Shown piece after piece: positions 49,750 to 61,139 of a stretch of 64,000 nt of DNA. The translations under genes and the position numbers were made by a program. Position 1 is the first letter of the stretch, and each line of letters starts with the position of its first letter. Source of the stretch: Balanoglossus misakiensis (taxonomy: Eukaryota > Hemichordata); assembly GCA_040954595.2 (NCBI GenBank), contig CM082596.2, forward strand, positions 2,604,001 through 2,668,000, written 5' to 3'. The notes beneath the pieces were generated by a model. It did no database searches, had not been told where the DNA came from, and saw only the letters and a list, made by a program, of their open reading frames with translations.

Positions 49750-52700
49750 CAGAATTTTGTGTGTGGAAAAGTGTGATTTGGGGAGGAGGAGGGGGAAGGG
49801 AGAGAGGGGGAGTACCATGTTTTTCAGTTCACTCACCCCTAAAGCAAAGGATTGTCTGAAAGGGTGATTTGTAAAATATTAAGGTGATTCTGAATCATTC
49901 AAGTTGCCAGGCAACAGTTGCTGATAAGATTTTTTTTAAATCACTGAAAATGGGAAATCACTCTTGGATGTACTCTGTACCTTGAAAGTCCTGAAAGAAT
50001 GTAATTTTAACTCTTTGAACACCACACTATTTGATGTCAAACTGTTGTGTAACATCGCCAGCACTTTCATGCATATTGCCTTATTTCATCTCTACCAGGG
50101 GGACATATTTTCCATTGTTTGCAAAATTTTAGAAAAAACATGGTAAAGATGAAAAATGATAACAATGTTGATTGTAATTATATTTTGACAATGTATCTCC
50201 TGGAAAATACAATTGCCGTGCTAAAATTTGTAAAAATTCAATGGAAAATCTCCTTGGCAACCCTTCAACAGTGAATGAGTTTGGTAGTCTGAGCCCAGCG
50301 CACATCGAGAATACAGCTAATGGCCCGAAGCAACTTCTGGCATTTCGCATAATGTTTTGAACAAATCCCAAATCTGCAATGGTGCATCTCATCGGCTTAT
50401 GGCTTTGTCTGCCAGCAAAAATAATCGTCTTGCTGGTGCAATACATTTATAGATGGTGATGCCTGATGGCAGGCTTAATGCCGTGCAGCCCTGAAAAATG
50501 ACTGTTAACTTGTATAAGAGAGGAATAAGCCTACTCTGGAATGAAATGTTGTACGCAGACACAGTTCCTCTTTCTTGAGGGACTGTGACGCAGACTATTG
50601 CAGTGGTCTCTGGGATAAAAATGCAGGCTTAGTCATGTGATAGTGGTACAAAGAAATACACAAGGAAGAGTTTGTTCACCAGAATACACACCATATACAA
50701 CGTATTTCTATGAGTGTTTTTCACACGTGGTATTGTTTGTACCATGGTGCAATCAAATTCCGGGGTTCACGTATTGCGTCAACTATTAGTCTGTGGCAAC
50801 CTGAGAAGTGGCACACAAAGTAACATAGTATTAATTGGATTTAACACAGTCATTTCCAAACAACATCTGTCTCAGTAATTCAGGACGAGTGATGCACCAT
50901 TGCCCCTGGTTTGCCGCCGGGTCTTAAATTAATGAGTTCCTTCACTGTGCTGACTGCATACAAAGTTCCATCAGTTTTATTTTGCAATTTGGGGCAAACC
51001 GACCTGCTGATGTGAAATCTGTATGTAAGCCATCTTGCATGAAAAGCTACTTCGCTGTTTACTTGATGGGTATTTTAGTAGTTTTCGCGTAGGATATTAA
51101 AGACACTGCCACACTCTAATAAATCACGCAAAACAGCTGTTTCTTCTCCAGACTTGTCTGGCTTCAGTGGTTCCAAAGAATACAAACCTATTATCGTAAA
51201 CCCTGAATAATCTCCTCAGAAACATCAAATTTTTTTCTTACCATGATTCCTATCGATACATAGTTTCCTTTCGGGGCTCCATCGACATCAAGTGGAAGAG
51301 TTTCACACATTGTGATTATCCTGAACATTTTTTTTTGCTATAGTAGCAACTATGTCACATGACATGTCTATATTTTGAAGAATTCTCAACAGGCAGTATA
51401 AGCAGGACTCATGTCTTTCATATAACTATAGGTGTGTGTCTTTTCATTAGATTACCAGACTCAAATGAATTTTCATGAGTTTTGGAGTTTATGTTCTAAA
51501 CATGATACGTGTAGTTCCTTTCTCTCCCCTTAACCCTCCCTGAGCATGCTGACGGAAAGAAAATAATCTGTACTTAAATGTCTATATTTTGTGAGATCAT
51601 ATGTTTTTATGCATTCTTTTATTCATTCATTAAGGGATAGGATTACCATTTCAAAACAACGATCTAAAGTGAATAACTCAAGAACTATTAGTTTTAAACG
51701 CACTGACCTCAGGTCAGAAAACAACTCAGATTATAAATAGTCTCTTTGCAATACAGTAGACTATATAAGGTAATGTGTTACGCATCAAATGTGTCTATCA
51801 GAATAAAATGAAGAGTTAGGGTGTCTCAGTGAAATTTGTGAGGGAATATGATGCTTTAATTAATCTTTTCACCCCCAGTTTCCTACTTAGAGGTCCAACA
51901 ATTGATTTGGACCAAACCGTGTTGGTGAAAGGGTTAAATCGCAATCAGTTTCAGGAAAATATTTTGTCTTTCTCAGAGTATTGGTTTTAGCTTGTAAATG
52001 AATGTTGTTTATTAATAGTCAGAATTTCTGAATCTTCAAGGTTTTTCTTGGTGTAAAAAGGTGAGTTAAATTATTGAAATATGTATTCATGAGTAGAATT
52101 AATTACTCAGTTTTGGTGGTATCAGTCTGTTACCAGAATCTACATTTGACTCTTTGCATGGTCAAATGGCCTAAGTTTGAAATAGCGTAGTTTAGAGATA
52201 TGGTTGCGGACAAACATTGGGGTGAATGTAACAGCTATCCGTCGCCGAGTGTCTGTATTGTACCAGTTGTCACTTACTTTCTACGCACCTGGTCAAGAGT
52301 GTACAAAGTAATTGACCAATCAGAAGTGTCAGTCTAAGAATAGATGGCAATAATAATCCCTATTGTTGGATAATTTTGTTGTAAGATAATAGCAATGGCT
52401 TGATAGTTGAAATGTTTTTTTTTTCCGCGTTTCAATTTACATTATTTTAGCTGGAGTGCAGTAACCCAGATCATTGCTTTTAGAAGACATTGCCTGTATT
52501 AAACAAATTTCCATCCATCCCAGGTTTTGTGTTGTACGTACCATGATCATGTCATTTCAATCTTCCAGGTTTTGTTTTCATTATCCATATAGATCTGATC
52601 AATTACATCCTGGCATTTTGTTGGTATGAGTTTACTATTTTGAGTTTATAATCTCTAGAAAAGTCAACCATACTATTATATTTGTGCACCCAAAGTTATC

Positions 52701-53640
52701 CTAGGACAAAAACTTGAAAGTCTGTCTGTTACAGAAGGGGGAAAGTTGCCAGTACCGTTGTAGTCGTCGTTACCTAGACTCTCTTGAGGCGGAAATAGAG
52801 CGTACTGAAAGAGAGTCTGGGTCACCTAGACTATTGTTGAATGATGTATGATGTCAGCCAACAAAAGACCAGATGTAATGTCATCGAGGGGTCATGAAAG
52901 TGGCCTATTGATCACTCACTATACACACACTTTTCATGTCTGTATCTTCTCTACTATGGGTCCAATATAATTATATGCACACGGTGCACATTGTGGACTG
53001 TCATGTTTGAAACATGGCTGTGTTTAAGCCTAATTGTGTTCGTGGGGTGAAAAACTATGAACAACTTCACAATGGTATATTTTTCTCAAGCTTCTAACAG
53101 ACAGCTACTATCACCTGTTTAGAAACTTATACTTCACAGGCAATTGGTGTCAATGTAGATCATGTGACCTATTGCATCCAATCAATACCTCAGTTTCTAT
53201 TAATCAAGATGTAATTCAAGGCAACCGATGAAAATATATATGGTTTTGAATTGAACTACCAATAAGGCAAACCTATACCTGGTCTGATTTTGAGATTTCA
53301 TGTCTTTCTGAAATGAGTTGTGCATTTGTAAATAATGGCTGCACATATACTTTGACATGGATATGTACTATATATAGCTGGTCACTGTATATGGATAGAA
53401 GATTTAAATATTTTTAGGCCTGATTAAAATTTGTCATGAAAAGCACTTACATGGGCAGTTGTGTGTTTATTTTGTGAAACGATATGATTGTATACCAGTG
53501 TATGAAAGTGGCATCCTGTTTACATAATACCCAGTTACTTATATTCTCTGATTGAAAATAATACTTGCCTTTTTTCACATTTTAATGGCAATACTGATAT
53601 ATTTTTATTTTGGATGTCAAAGTTGTACGTGGAGTAAATT
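49750..53640. other. intergenic, no gene seen
   Basis: After a purine-rich G/A stretch at 49775-49815 the region is AT-rich with only short chance frames. It contains one TTAA-type MITE (51864-51933). Confidence 0.5.
51864..51933 (+). mobile_element. TTAA-type MITE, copy 8 (internally deleted)
   Basis: 70 bp, TCTTTTCACCCCCAGTTTCC to GTTGGTGAAAGGG, with perfect TTAA on both sides (51860-51863 and 51934-51937); about 15 bp of the centre are missing. Confidence 0.8.
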
Positions 53641-53641
53641 T

Positions 53642-53985
53642 AATACCATGGCAACCAGCTGAGAACGCCGGCAACGACAGGATAGCAACTATGGCAATGT
53701 CGTGACCGGAGGATGACCTCTCGAACAATAGCTTGTTTCAAAGAATAAAACTACGCCCCCACCGTCAAAATGTCCGCCAATACGAAGGAATCTTAATGCT
53801 TGTTCAACATGATGCCGCGTATGATAATCGGCGATATAAGCTTCAAATATCACTACATTTATTTGATTTTCTCGAAGAAATTCTACAACGATGAATATAC
53901 GTGCGATGAAATATGTCCTTATGGTTATACATTGGTGACGTCACTCAACACCGTTCGGCCATGCTACATCCGGGCTATTGGTATT
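53642..53985 (+). promoter_or_regulatory. promoter-like patch: X-box-like, CRE, CCAAT
   Basis: A CpG-richer patch contains AATACCATGGCAAC (53642-53655), which matches the RFX X-box form GTTACCATGGCAAC at 12 of 14 positions, a palindromic cyclic-AMP element TGACGTCA (about 53936-53943) and CTATTGG (reverse CCAAT) near 53972. Inferred promoter of the candidate exon at 54017; not otherwise supported. Confidence 0.3.
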
Positions 53986-54016
53986 TATCCCTGCATGGAC
54001 GTCGTCTGCTGTACAC

Positions 54017-54256
54017 ATGCTGCAGAAATCTGGACAAAATGTAATGGACAAACCAAGGTTAGTGTCTAAGGTTGGTGTCCAATTTCACAAGCGTATGGGA
54101 GTAATCTTGGAGAAAAACCAGAGCGTATTGAACACTTGGGGGGAACCCCAAGTGAATATTTGGCGGGTAATAACTTCTGGCTTAGTGAAAGGCTTGGCAG
54201 AGATACAGCAGCGTCCCATACCCAGGATAGCGTCGTGGGGATGGGGCAGAACAGAG
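54017..54256 (+). CDS. candidate first coding exon, unknown product
   Basis: ATG 54017 opens 80 codons (MLQKSGQNVMDKPRLVSKVG, later WGEPQVNIWRVI and RPIPRIASWGWGRTE) ending at CAGAG followed by GTAATTTT, a usable donor in phase 0. The basic, start-proximal region could be a mitochondrial presequence, but I recognise no family. The overlapping minus frames (54066-54362) are also open, so strand is uncertain. No downstream exon was found. Confidence 0.3.
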
Positions 54257-55383
54257 GTAATTTTCTGTAGAAGGAAAAGGTTGTAAGTTGTTTCAGGAGT
54301 TTTAATTTCCGCGTCGCTTTCTTGACGTTCGGACACTCACTCGACTTATAGCCAATAAACAACTGTAAGTTTGTATTACTAATTAGTGGGGCTTCCAGTT
54401 GTTGACTTAGTTTAGGGTATAAGGCTGTCCAGGTTGAGAATCAAAAAACACTCTTTCACAAAAAAATCACTTTCCCGACTATAATGTGCTTCCATTTCTA
54501 CAAATAACGGCCAACATTCTACTGAATTTTTGTCAGTAATAACGAAAAATGAGTACGCAGAACTCCGGTTGACAGGTTGTGCCTGCCATGAGGTGGAAAT
54601 GTACGCACATGATTACGCACATGTACATTACATGTAGCGCGCTTGCGCAGAACGTCCCCTGCCCCATTCTATATTACGATACGGTGATTTTTAGAGAAAG
54701 TTTAGCGAGCTTTTATTTACTTTACACTGTTTAATAAAGTTTAAAGTCGACCAACCAAAAGTGTGCGGTGTTACAACTGAACTTGTAAATGTAAAAACAA
54801 AGTATGATCCGTAGCAAGATGCTATTTTCTTAAAGAATATCAAAAGTTGTGTGGTTTTTAGAATTTCTTAAGCGAAAGTTTCATTTTTTAAAAGTGACTA
54901 TGTAACCGTGTTTAAGTGTTTTCCCGAGGTGAAAATTTTATTTTAGGTTAGCACTGATTTCTTGTTACACAACTTGTGGGGGCGCTCTTTCTACTGGTGC
55001 TGACAAACTTTTTTGTGGGGGCGCAGTTCAGGTTTCTCATATGCAGATTTCTATGGGGGTGCAGTTCTGTCACAGGCCGACTTCTTTTGATACTTTCTGG
55101 TCTGCATCAATCTGATTAAAGCCCAGAAGCTGCCATTTTAGCATTATTTTCATCATTTTACATTCAAACTTAGAATGGTCCATTTCAATGAACAGATGCC
55201 ACACCCATTTATTCAGCCGCCCATTGTAAGAGTAGACAAATTTAACATCATGGTATGCACTCTTGGGTATAAGAATCTCCTTAAATTCAAATTAGTGCTG
55301 TCTGCTGACTCAGGAATAAAGGAGAAGATTGAAGAATTTTATTGATTAAAATACATTGTATGTTGAAAAGTAGGGCTTTAATT

Positions 55384-55450
55384 AAAATCAGATGTAGGGT
55401 TGGCTCAATCTTTACATTGGCTGATTCTTGGTTGTTCTATTCTCAGATGT
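55384..55450 (+). repeat. dispersed repeat, copy 1
   Basis: Starts AATCAGATGTAGGGTTGGCT; about 80% alike to 59285-59357 over some 60 bp. A shorter fragment (GTAGGGTTGGTTCA) is near 33957. Confidence 0.6.
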
Positions 55451-55729
55451 CCGCCACACTACACTGTACAGAGTGTTGGGTTTAACAATAGTATTTTTTT
55501 AAGATGTATTAAAGTTATACTTTGGAAAGTCAAAAATGTTGCATGTGATCATGTACTGGCTGTAAAAGGAGTAAATATATGCACATTCCAAATTGAATTT
55601 AGTTACACCAGGAAAATCATGGAGCAATAATCCAATTTGTGAAGTTGTGTGGATGTAGATAACTTATGTATATTGTTTGTTTTTGTTCCCTCTAGGTCTG
55701 TGGCATTTCTAACGTAGGATATATGAACT

Positions 55730-55838
55730 TATAGCGGCAATAATTGTAGCAGTGAGTTGCTAATTTCGCTTTTTAACCATTACCCTTAGACATTAAAAAG
55801 CGTAATTAGCAACCCATCGCTACAATTGTTGCAGCTAT
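55730..55838. mobile_element. hairpin MITE with 46-bp arms
   Basis: Left arm from TATAGCGGCAATAATTGTAG through TTGCTAATTTCGCTTTTTAA is matched by the reverse complement of the right arm with only a few mismatches, leaving a loop of about 15 bp. TA at both ends suggests a TA target site. Confidence 0.75.
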
Positions 55839-55849
55839 ATACTGAACTA

Positions 55850-56240
55850 GGAACATGGAATGGAATTATTTGTGTGTGTTTGACAAAAAATGGTGACATT
55901 TCTGACACGGAACAGTGACACTGAACAAGGAATGGAACTATTTGTGACTGATAAAACCCAGGATACAACAAGGAATTTAATTATGTGTGAGTGATAAAAC
56001 CCAGGATACTGTACAGGAAAGGCTTTGCAAGTACGTCGCCCTATAAGGATGGATGCTGTGCAAGGAATTGAACTCTTGTGACTGTATCGGAATGACATTC
56101 CCATTGTGACATTGAACAAGGAATTGAACTATTGTTACTGTATCGGAATGACACTCCCATTGTGACATTGAACAAGGAATTGAACTATTTTTGACTTTGA
56201 CAAAGCACTGGATACTGCAAAGAAAAGCCTTCACAAGACA
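55850..56240 (+). repeat. tandem repeat, 56-bp period, degenerate
   Basis: GGAATTGAACTATTG-type units begin exactly 56 bp apart at 56064, 56120 and 56176; earlier, looser units (GGAATGGAACTATTTGTGA, ATAAAACCCAGGATAC) extend the array back to about 55850. Confidence 0.75.
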
Positions 56241-56836
56241 CTTGACTATACAAAGATATCAAGGTGAGCACTCTGATACAATGTTACATTGTATTTTCGT
56301 TTTCTGGTAGAGAGATTGGAATCAAGGCATGTGCAGGCGCCATGGCATGTAATTTGCGGGGCACCTGTACGTGACTGAACCCTTTCTCTCTAACAATCTG
56401 GCAGCAAATATGATGTTATTATTGAACTTAGTCTCAAGAAAATGATTCATGCAGTCGTGTGCAAGTAGCTGAGAAGTTACCGGTAAGTTAAACATCGTTC
56501 ACAGTGAAGATGGAAGGACCAGAAGACAAAGAGATGAGTGATTTTGCTAACAGTTACTCATTAATTTTGGGGTTAGCTCATTTAAAAACTGTAGAGAGTG
56601 TACAATCCTTCAATTTTTGGAGCAAATCACTTCCTTTTGAAGTGTATTTATGGGAAAGATACACACATTTTTACCGTTGGTGCAGCTCTGCAAAATTTGA
56701 ATGAACAAAACCCCAAATAATGAGCAGGTGTTTGCTGTGTTGAAATGACAAAGCAAATGCACAGGCTGCCACAGAGCAGTTTTATGGCATTCGCTTTGTT
56801 CATTGGTTCCTTAAGAACACTTTGGGGAATAGTATA

Positions 56837-57022
56837 CACATATTGACTGGCAGCAAGGGCAATAGCATACGTTGGTCTCCCAGAGGGACTGTGAGTCTCC
56901 CCAAAACAGTCTGTTTCCTGAGGCCAGAGCAGTTACCTGAGGCCTAAGGCTGAGGGGCGACTTACAGGGCCCGACGGGACACAAACAAATGCTGTTACCC
57001 AAATATTGCCAGTCAATATGTG
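56837..57022. mobile_element. inverted-repeat element, about 186 bp
   Basis: CACATATTGACTGGCAGCAA at the left and the reverse complement (CACATATTGACTGGCAATAT) at the right, with similarity continuing about 35 bp inward (both reach GCAT). No clear target duplication. It lies 0.5 kb beyond the acyltransferase stop. Confidence 0.55.
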
Positions 57023-57538
57023 TTTTATAACACACCTCATCCGACAGTAGCACAAATCTGGAAACTTTTCTACTGTCATCAAGTTGGTCTCAGACACAGA
57101 TGACGTTGCGATCTTAAAGCCCATTGTGCTTTCCAATCTAGCCAGGAACTGTTGCCTGTCAAATGATGTGTGTTATACCCGGTACATGATATAAACTATA
57201 TAGTTAGAAAGAGATAGCACGTGATTGATCGAACGTATCATTCAAACAAGAATGCGTAAATCTTTTGCGCTTCTGCCAAGGCATGAAATCCAACTCCAGC
57301 GTTCATTAGCAATGACGCCGTGTCATCCGAGATAACATCTACATAAGATTGTAACTCTTTTGGATGCAAACGCTCAGAAAGTTTTAAATTTTAAAAGTTG
57401 TGACTAACATATTCTGAAGACATAATGAGGTCCCCGTATCCCCACTGCACTGTAATGTCGGGAGAGTAGATTTAGAGCAAATAATCTCAGCTTAATTACC
57501 AATTGACTGGCTCGCATTTGCCACGCCTTGGTTCTCCT

Positions 57539-59475
57539 TCATTTTGAATGACCAGGGCACTTGTGTTTTGTCAGGTACACGTGTCTAAGTGATGGTAAGA
57601 TCCTGAAACCAATTTCTGAGTGCATTTTAAAGGGTCCCGTATGCCCAGCTTCGAAATCTATGTGTATTGGTATGTCAGAGTCTAGCAGTTTCTTTGCCAT
57701 CTCTATGGTTACAAGGCTGCCTAATCCCTGGCGACGATAGGCTGGCTTCACGTACGTATTCCCAATGGCGCCGTGGTATTGCTGCGATGACCAGGCGACT
57801 AAGTCGCCATCTTTCAGGATGCAGATGTTTGGAAGGTTCAGGCATTGTGTTCTCATGTAATCGATGTATTCCTGGGAACAGCTTGGATCGCCGTAGGGCC
57901 AGGCTCTTGCAACTTCTTCTATGTGGTGTTCTTCGGTGATTGTTGCAAACGTCATGTGGTCAGGAAGTTTTGAGGATTGGCATCTGTGTGGTGACACAAT
58001 TAAAAAATGTTAACGGTTTATCTGGAAGAGAATAGGTTTATCTTCCTTGATTAGTTTAGGAACTTAACAGTAGACACCAAAATAAGCAGATATTTCCCGT
58101 TATTATACAGAAAGTAAACAGTCACAGCTGGTTCACGTTAGCCCATCACCTTTTACGGAAAACGTCACAGTCTTCCAATACCATCATGTCGGCCTTAGTA
58201 GCATCTCCAAAGGAATAACCCTGGTCTGCAATAATGTCATGCATCATTGGTTCTAAATCTCGAATAACTGAAAACAATAAAAATAAAATAAATGATAATG
58301 GATTATTTCTCTGTCTTCCTCATGGCATCCAACGATGTTAACTCAAAGGTCAATCGAAGAACAATTTATGCATATTACCTAAAACTTCGAGTCCTGGATT
58401 TCCCCAGTCAATGACTCCTGGTTGTAATAGCAAGTATTTCAAGTGCTCTTTATTTCTTGTGTGTAAAACTACGTTACGGAGCCATAAAGTATTCTACAGG
58501 CAAAATTCAAATATAAATATACATCTGTGTATATGTTGGCGATAAGTGGTAATAACTTAGGCAGGTAGTACTGATATATGATTATTAAAGCAGTTGTAAA
58601 AAGTGATCGAAAAGTAATCATGTGAGGCATCAGTTTGCTGACTTTAATATAAAAAATTCCATCACGTACCACTATGACGTCATTCGAAAGGTTAAGGTTA
58701 AGTGTTAACTGTCATAACTGGAGGCTTGTTTGAGATGCTGAAGACATCAGTGTAAGAAGGGAAGGTCACAAGGAAACTTATACTTGAAAACTGTCCTCAC
58801 TCCATTAGACAGAGCATATTGTGACCTAAATACGGGTATACGCATGTAGTACGAGTTCAGCTTAATGCGCATGGGAAGGAATCACACTGAGTTGAATTGA
58901 GGCCAAATATTTGCTGAGTAACGGAATCAGGTTGCAGCACTCAATGTACTCTGAGCAATCAAGGGGTTGTACTGAACTGTCAAAGTTTACAGGTCTTTAA
59001 CCCAGTCGTCAAAGCAATGATTATCTTCGATTTTGGACATCTCTGATGTTTTTTCGCACCCTTTATTATGGCAACTATATTGTGAAATCGATGATTACCT
59101 GTTTTGAAGGTCGCCCTATTAGCGACACGTCTTCATATTCTTCACGTGAGTCAACCACGAACTCATAGTTAGGCCATTTGTCTTCAAGAACATTCTTCAT
59201 CAGATAACTTATCTGTAAAGTGGCACATTTTTAACTCGAACGATGACGATGATGATTATGATCCTGACAAGAAACACTGTGTTTAAAATCAGATGTAGAG
59301 TTGGCTGTATCTTTACAGTTGCCGGTTCTTAGCTGTTCTGCTCTTGTTTGTCAGATGCGGATAAACATCAACTTACCTTGAGCGCAGAGTAGGGTGGACA
59401 CGATTTTAGCATTTCTATCTTCTTTGCCAGCTCACTTTTGTTTAGAACACAGTATTTTTGTGATGGGACTGCCAT
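57539..59475 (-). CDS. glycine N-acyltransferase-like protein (GNAT fold)
   Basis: Five exons with consistent phases: 59475-59377, 59212-59099, 58493-58379, 58267-58150, 57983-57539; 296 aa, the usual length of the GLYAT family. The N-terminal GLYAT domain has KIEMLKSCPPYSALK, EDKWPNYEFVVDSREEYED and LKYLLLQPGVIDWGNPGLEV, matching the family's KWPDF and INWKQHLQIQ blocks. The C-terminal acetyl-CoA fold shows YVKPAYRRQGLG (RRQGLG at 232-237, the acyl-CoA pyrophosphate loop), then SLVTIEMAKKLL and HSEIGFRILP. Vertebrate members conjugate acyl-CoAs with glycine or glutamine in mitochondria; substrate here is unknown. ATG 59475 (MAVPSQ) was chosen because it gives the family length; an upstream in-frame ATG-less or ATG extension to 59553 would add 26 residues that look less conserved. 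Confidence 0.9.
59285..59357 (+). repeat. dispersed repeat, copy 2 (in acyltransferase intron 1)
   Basis: AATCAGATGTAGAGTTGGCT onward, related to 55384-55450. It ends about 20 nt from the exon 1 donor of the acyltransferase gene. Confidence 0.6.
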
Positions 59476-59575
59476 TATACTGCCATAAGCATTCACAGGA
59501 AAATATAAGACTAGAATCACACAGTTGGGCGCTTGAATTGTGACTTGGGCCAAATAGCCGATCTATAGAAACACG

Positions 59576-61139
59576 CAGACATACTCGGTCAAAGTACTTG
59601 ATGTACTGATGTACAGGTCATGCCCCCATACGAGGATCAGCTTACTTTTCAAAGCTAGCTCACTCATAGTCAAAATAGGTCATTGGTTTCTTTCATTCTT
59701 CATCCTACCATTTGGGAGGCATTCCACAAGAAGAATGTGTTGACCCAAGCTCATGCTTACGCCCTCTCGCGTTAGGAAAGCAAATATTGTCCAATCTTTA
59801 AAAAGATCACGCGACTCATTCCTGTGAATTGGTGCAATTAATATTCACACTGAAAATCAATCAAACATGGCCATATCAATAAATGCAGGTTTTATGTACA
59901 GATGCACAAACTGATTTTATTGTATCTACATTAAAGTTTGAAAGATGTCATCAGATGGGAAATCATTGCACAGAGTCAAGTTGGTAAAATTGTCCTGTAC
60001 TACATGAGTTAGCATAGCAATAATGTGCATGACGTTGCCTTTGTACTGGCAAGGGTGCGAAACAAATAAATAGGCAAGTGCATGACCATGAGTAAGATTC
60101 ACATTTTCCCATAATATCAGAATATTTACAGTCGTTGAGAATCAATTGATAAAGTGACAGTTACTACGCATACACAGAAAACATATACATATATAAGTAC
60201 ATTTGTAAGTTGAGTAAAGCATGCAGACAAATGAAATATTTATAATTTCCCCCGACGGCTAATTTTAAGCAACAATCTCCTGTAATTATAAAGGAAAAGG
60301 AAACAAATGTTGTAGTCCCATTTAAAATTCTACCACTATTGACAGTTCGTGTTTGTAAACTTTTTGTTTCAGTGTAATTACTCTCTGTCGCTTATTTCAG
60401 TAATCCATTTTATATGTCGTAGATATATCTTTTAGTTTTGTAAATGACATTGAGTTAAGCGGACAGTTTGCTTTCAGCTGAAGTTCAAACAACTAAACAA
60501 ATGAAACAGAAAGGTGACATAAGCAAGTTCTTGTAAAATGATAAATTGTTAGTACTTGTTGCTGAAAGACAGTTAAACATATCGAACTCATCCATGTTCA
60601 AAACCAAAGAAGTAGCTGACAACAACACACTGTGAGGGTGATATTGCCCAAGGAAATGCCATAAATATAATCACAAGATAAAAACATGTCACAGTGTCTA
60701 AATTGTCCGTTTTATAAAAATATACCTGTGGGAGTCTTAAGACAGCCAGCAATAAAAGTTGAATGGAGCCATAACAAGCGAAGGTTTTTTTTATCATGTT
60801 CGACCGTCATTAAAAGGCATAAGATACAGGATATCAGAAGGCGACACACTCCCTTGATCAAACTTTGCGTGTTCACTGCAGCTTGGGATCCGAGTACCAG
60901 CAAAGTGGGAAAAAATTAATTTCCGTCAAACTTCGTCAACGTGTACATGGACACAGCGATCACCCGCACCAGGGTTCTTCAGAATCTTGCCCAGTTGTCC
61001 AAGTCCAGGACCTGTTCTCTTCCAGTTGAACAAAGTCATCTGCAGAGACGTCAAAGGATATGTAGAAATATCCATCGGGTTCAGAGAGTGGTGATCAGCA
61101 TTACATCAGGCTCACAAGCCGTGACCGTGTCAAACTCAA
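59576..61139. other. intergenic between acyltransferase start and receptor 3' end
   Basis: No gene seen. The part from about 60920 to 61139 is less AT-rich and, on minus, has a 40-codon open stretch just after the receptor stop (DGYFYISFDVSADDFVQLEE); I treat it as 3' UTR. Confidence 0.45.

Noticed and set aside
54133-54154. Perfect 9-bp stem with GGAA loop (CACTTGGGG)
   Set aside because: Short, isolated, and no terminator or RNA context in a eukaryotic setting.
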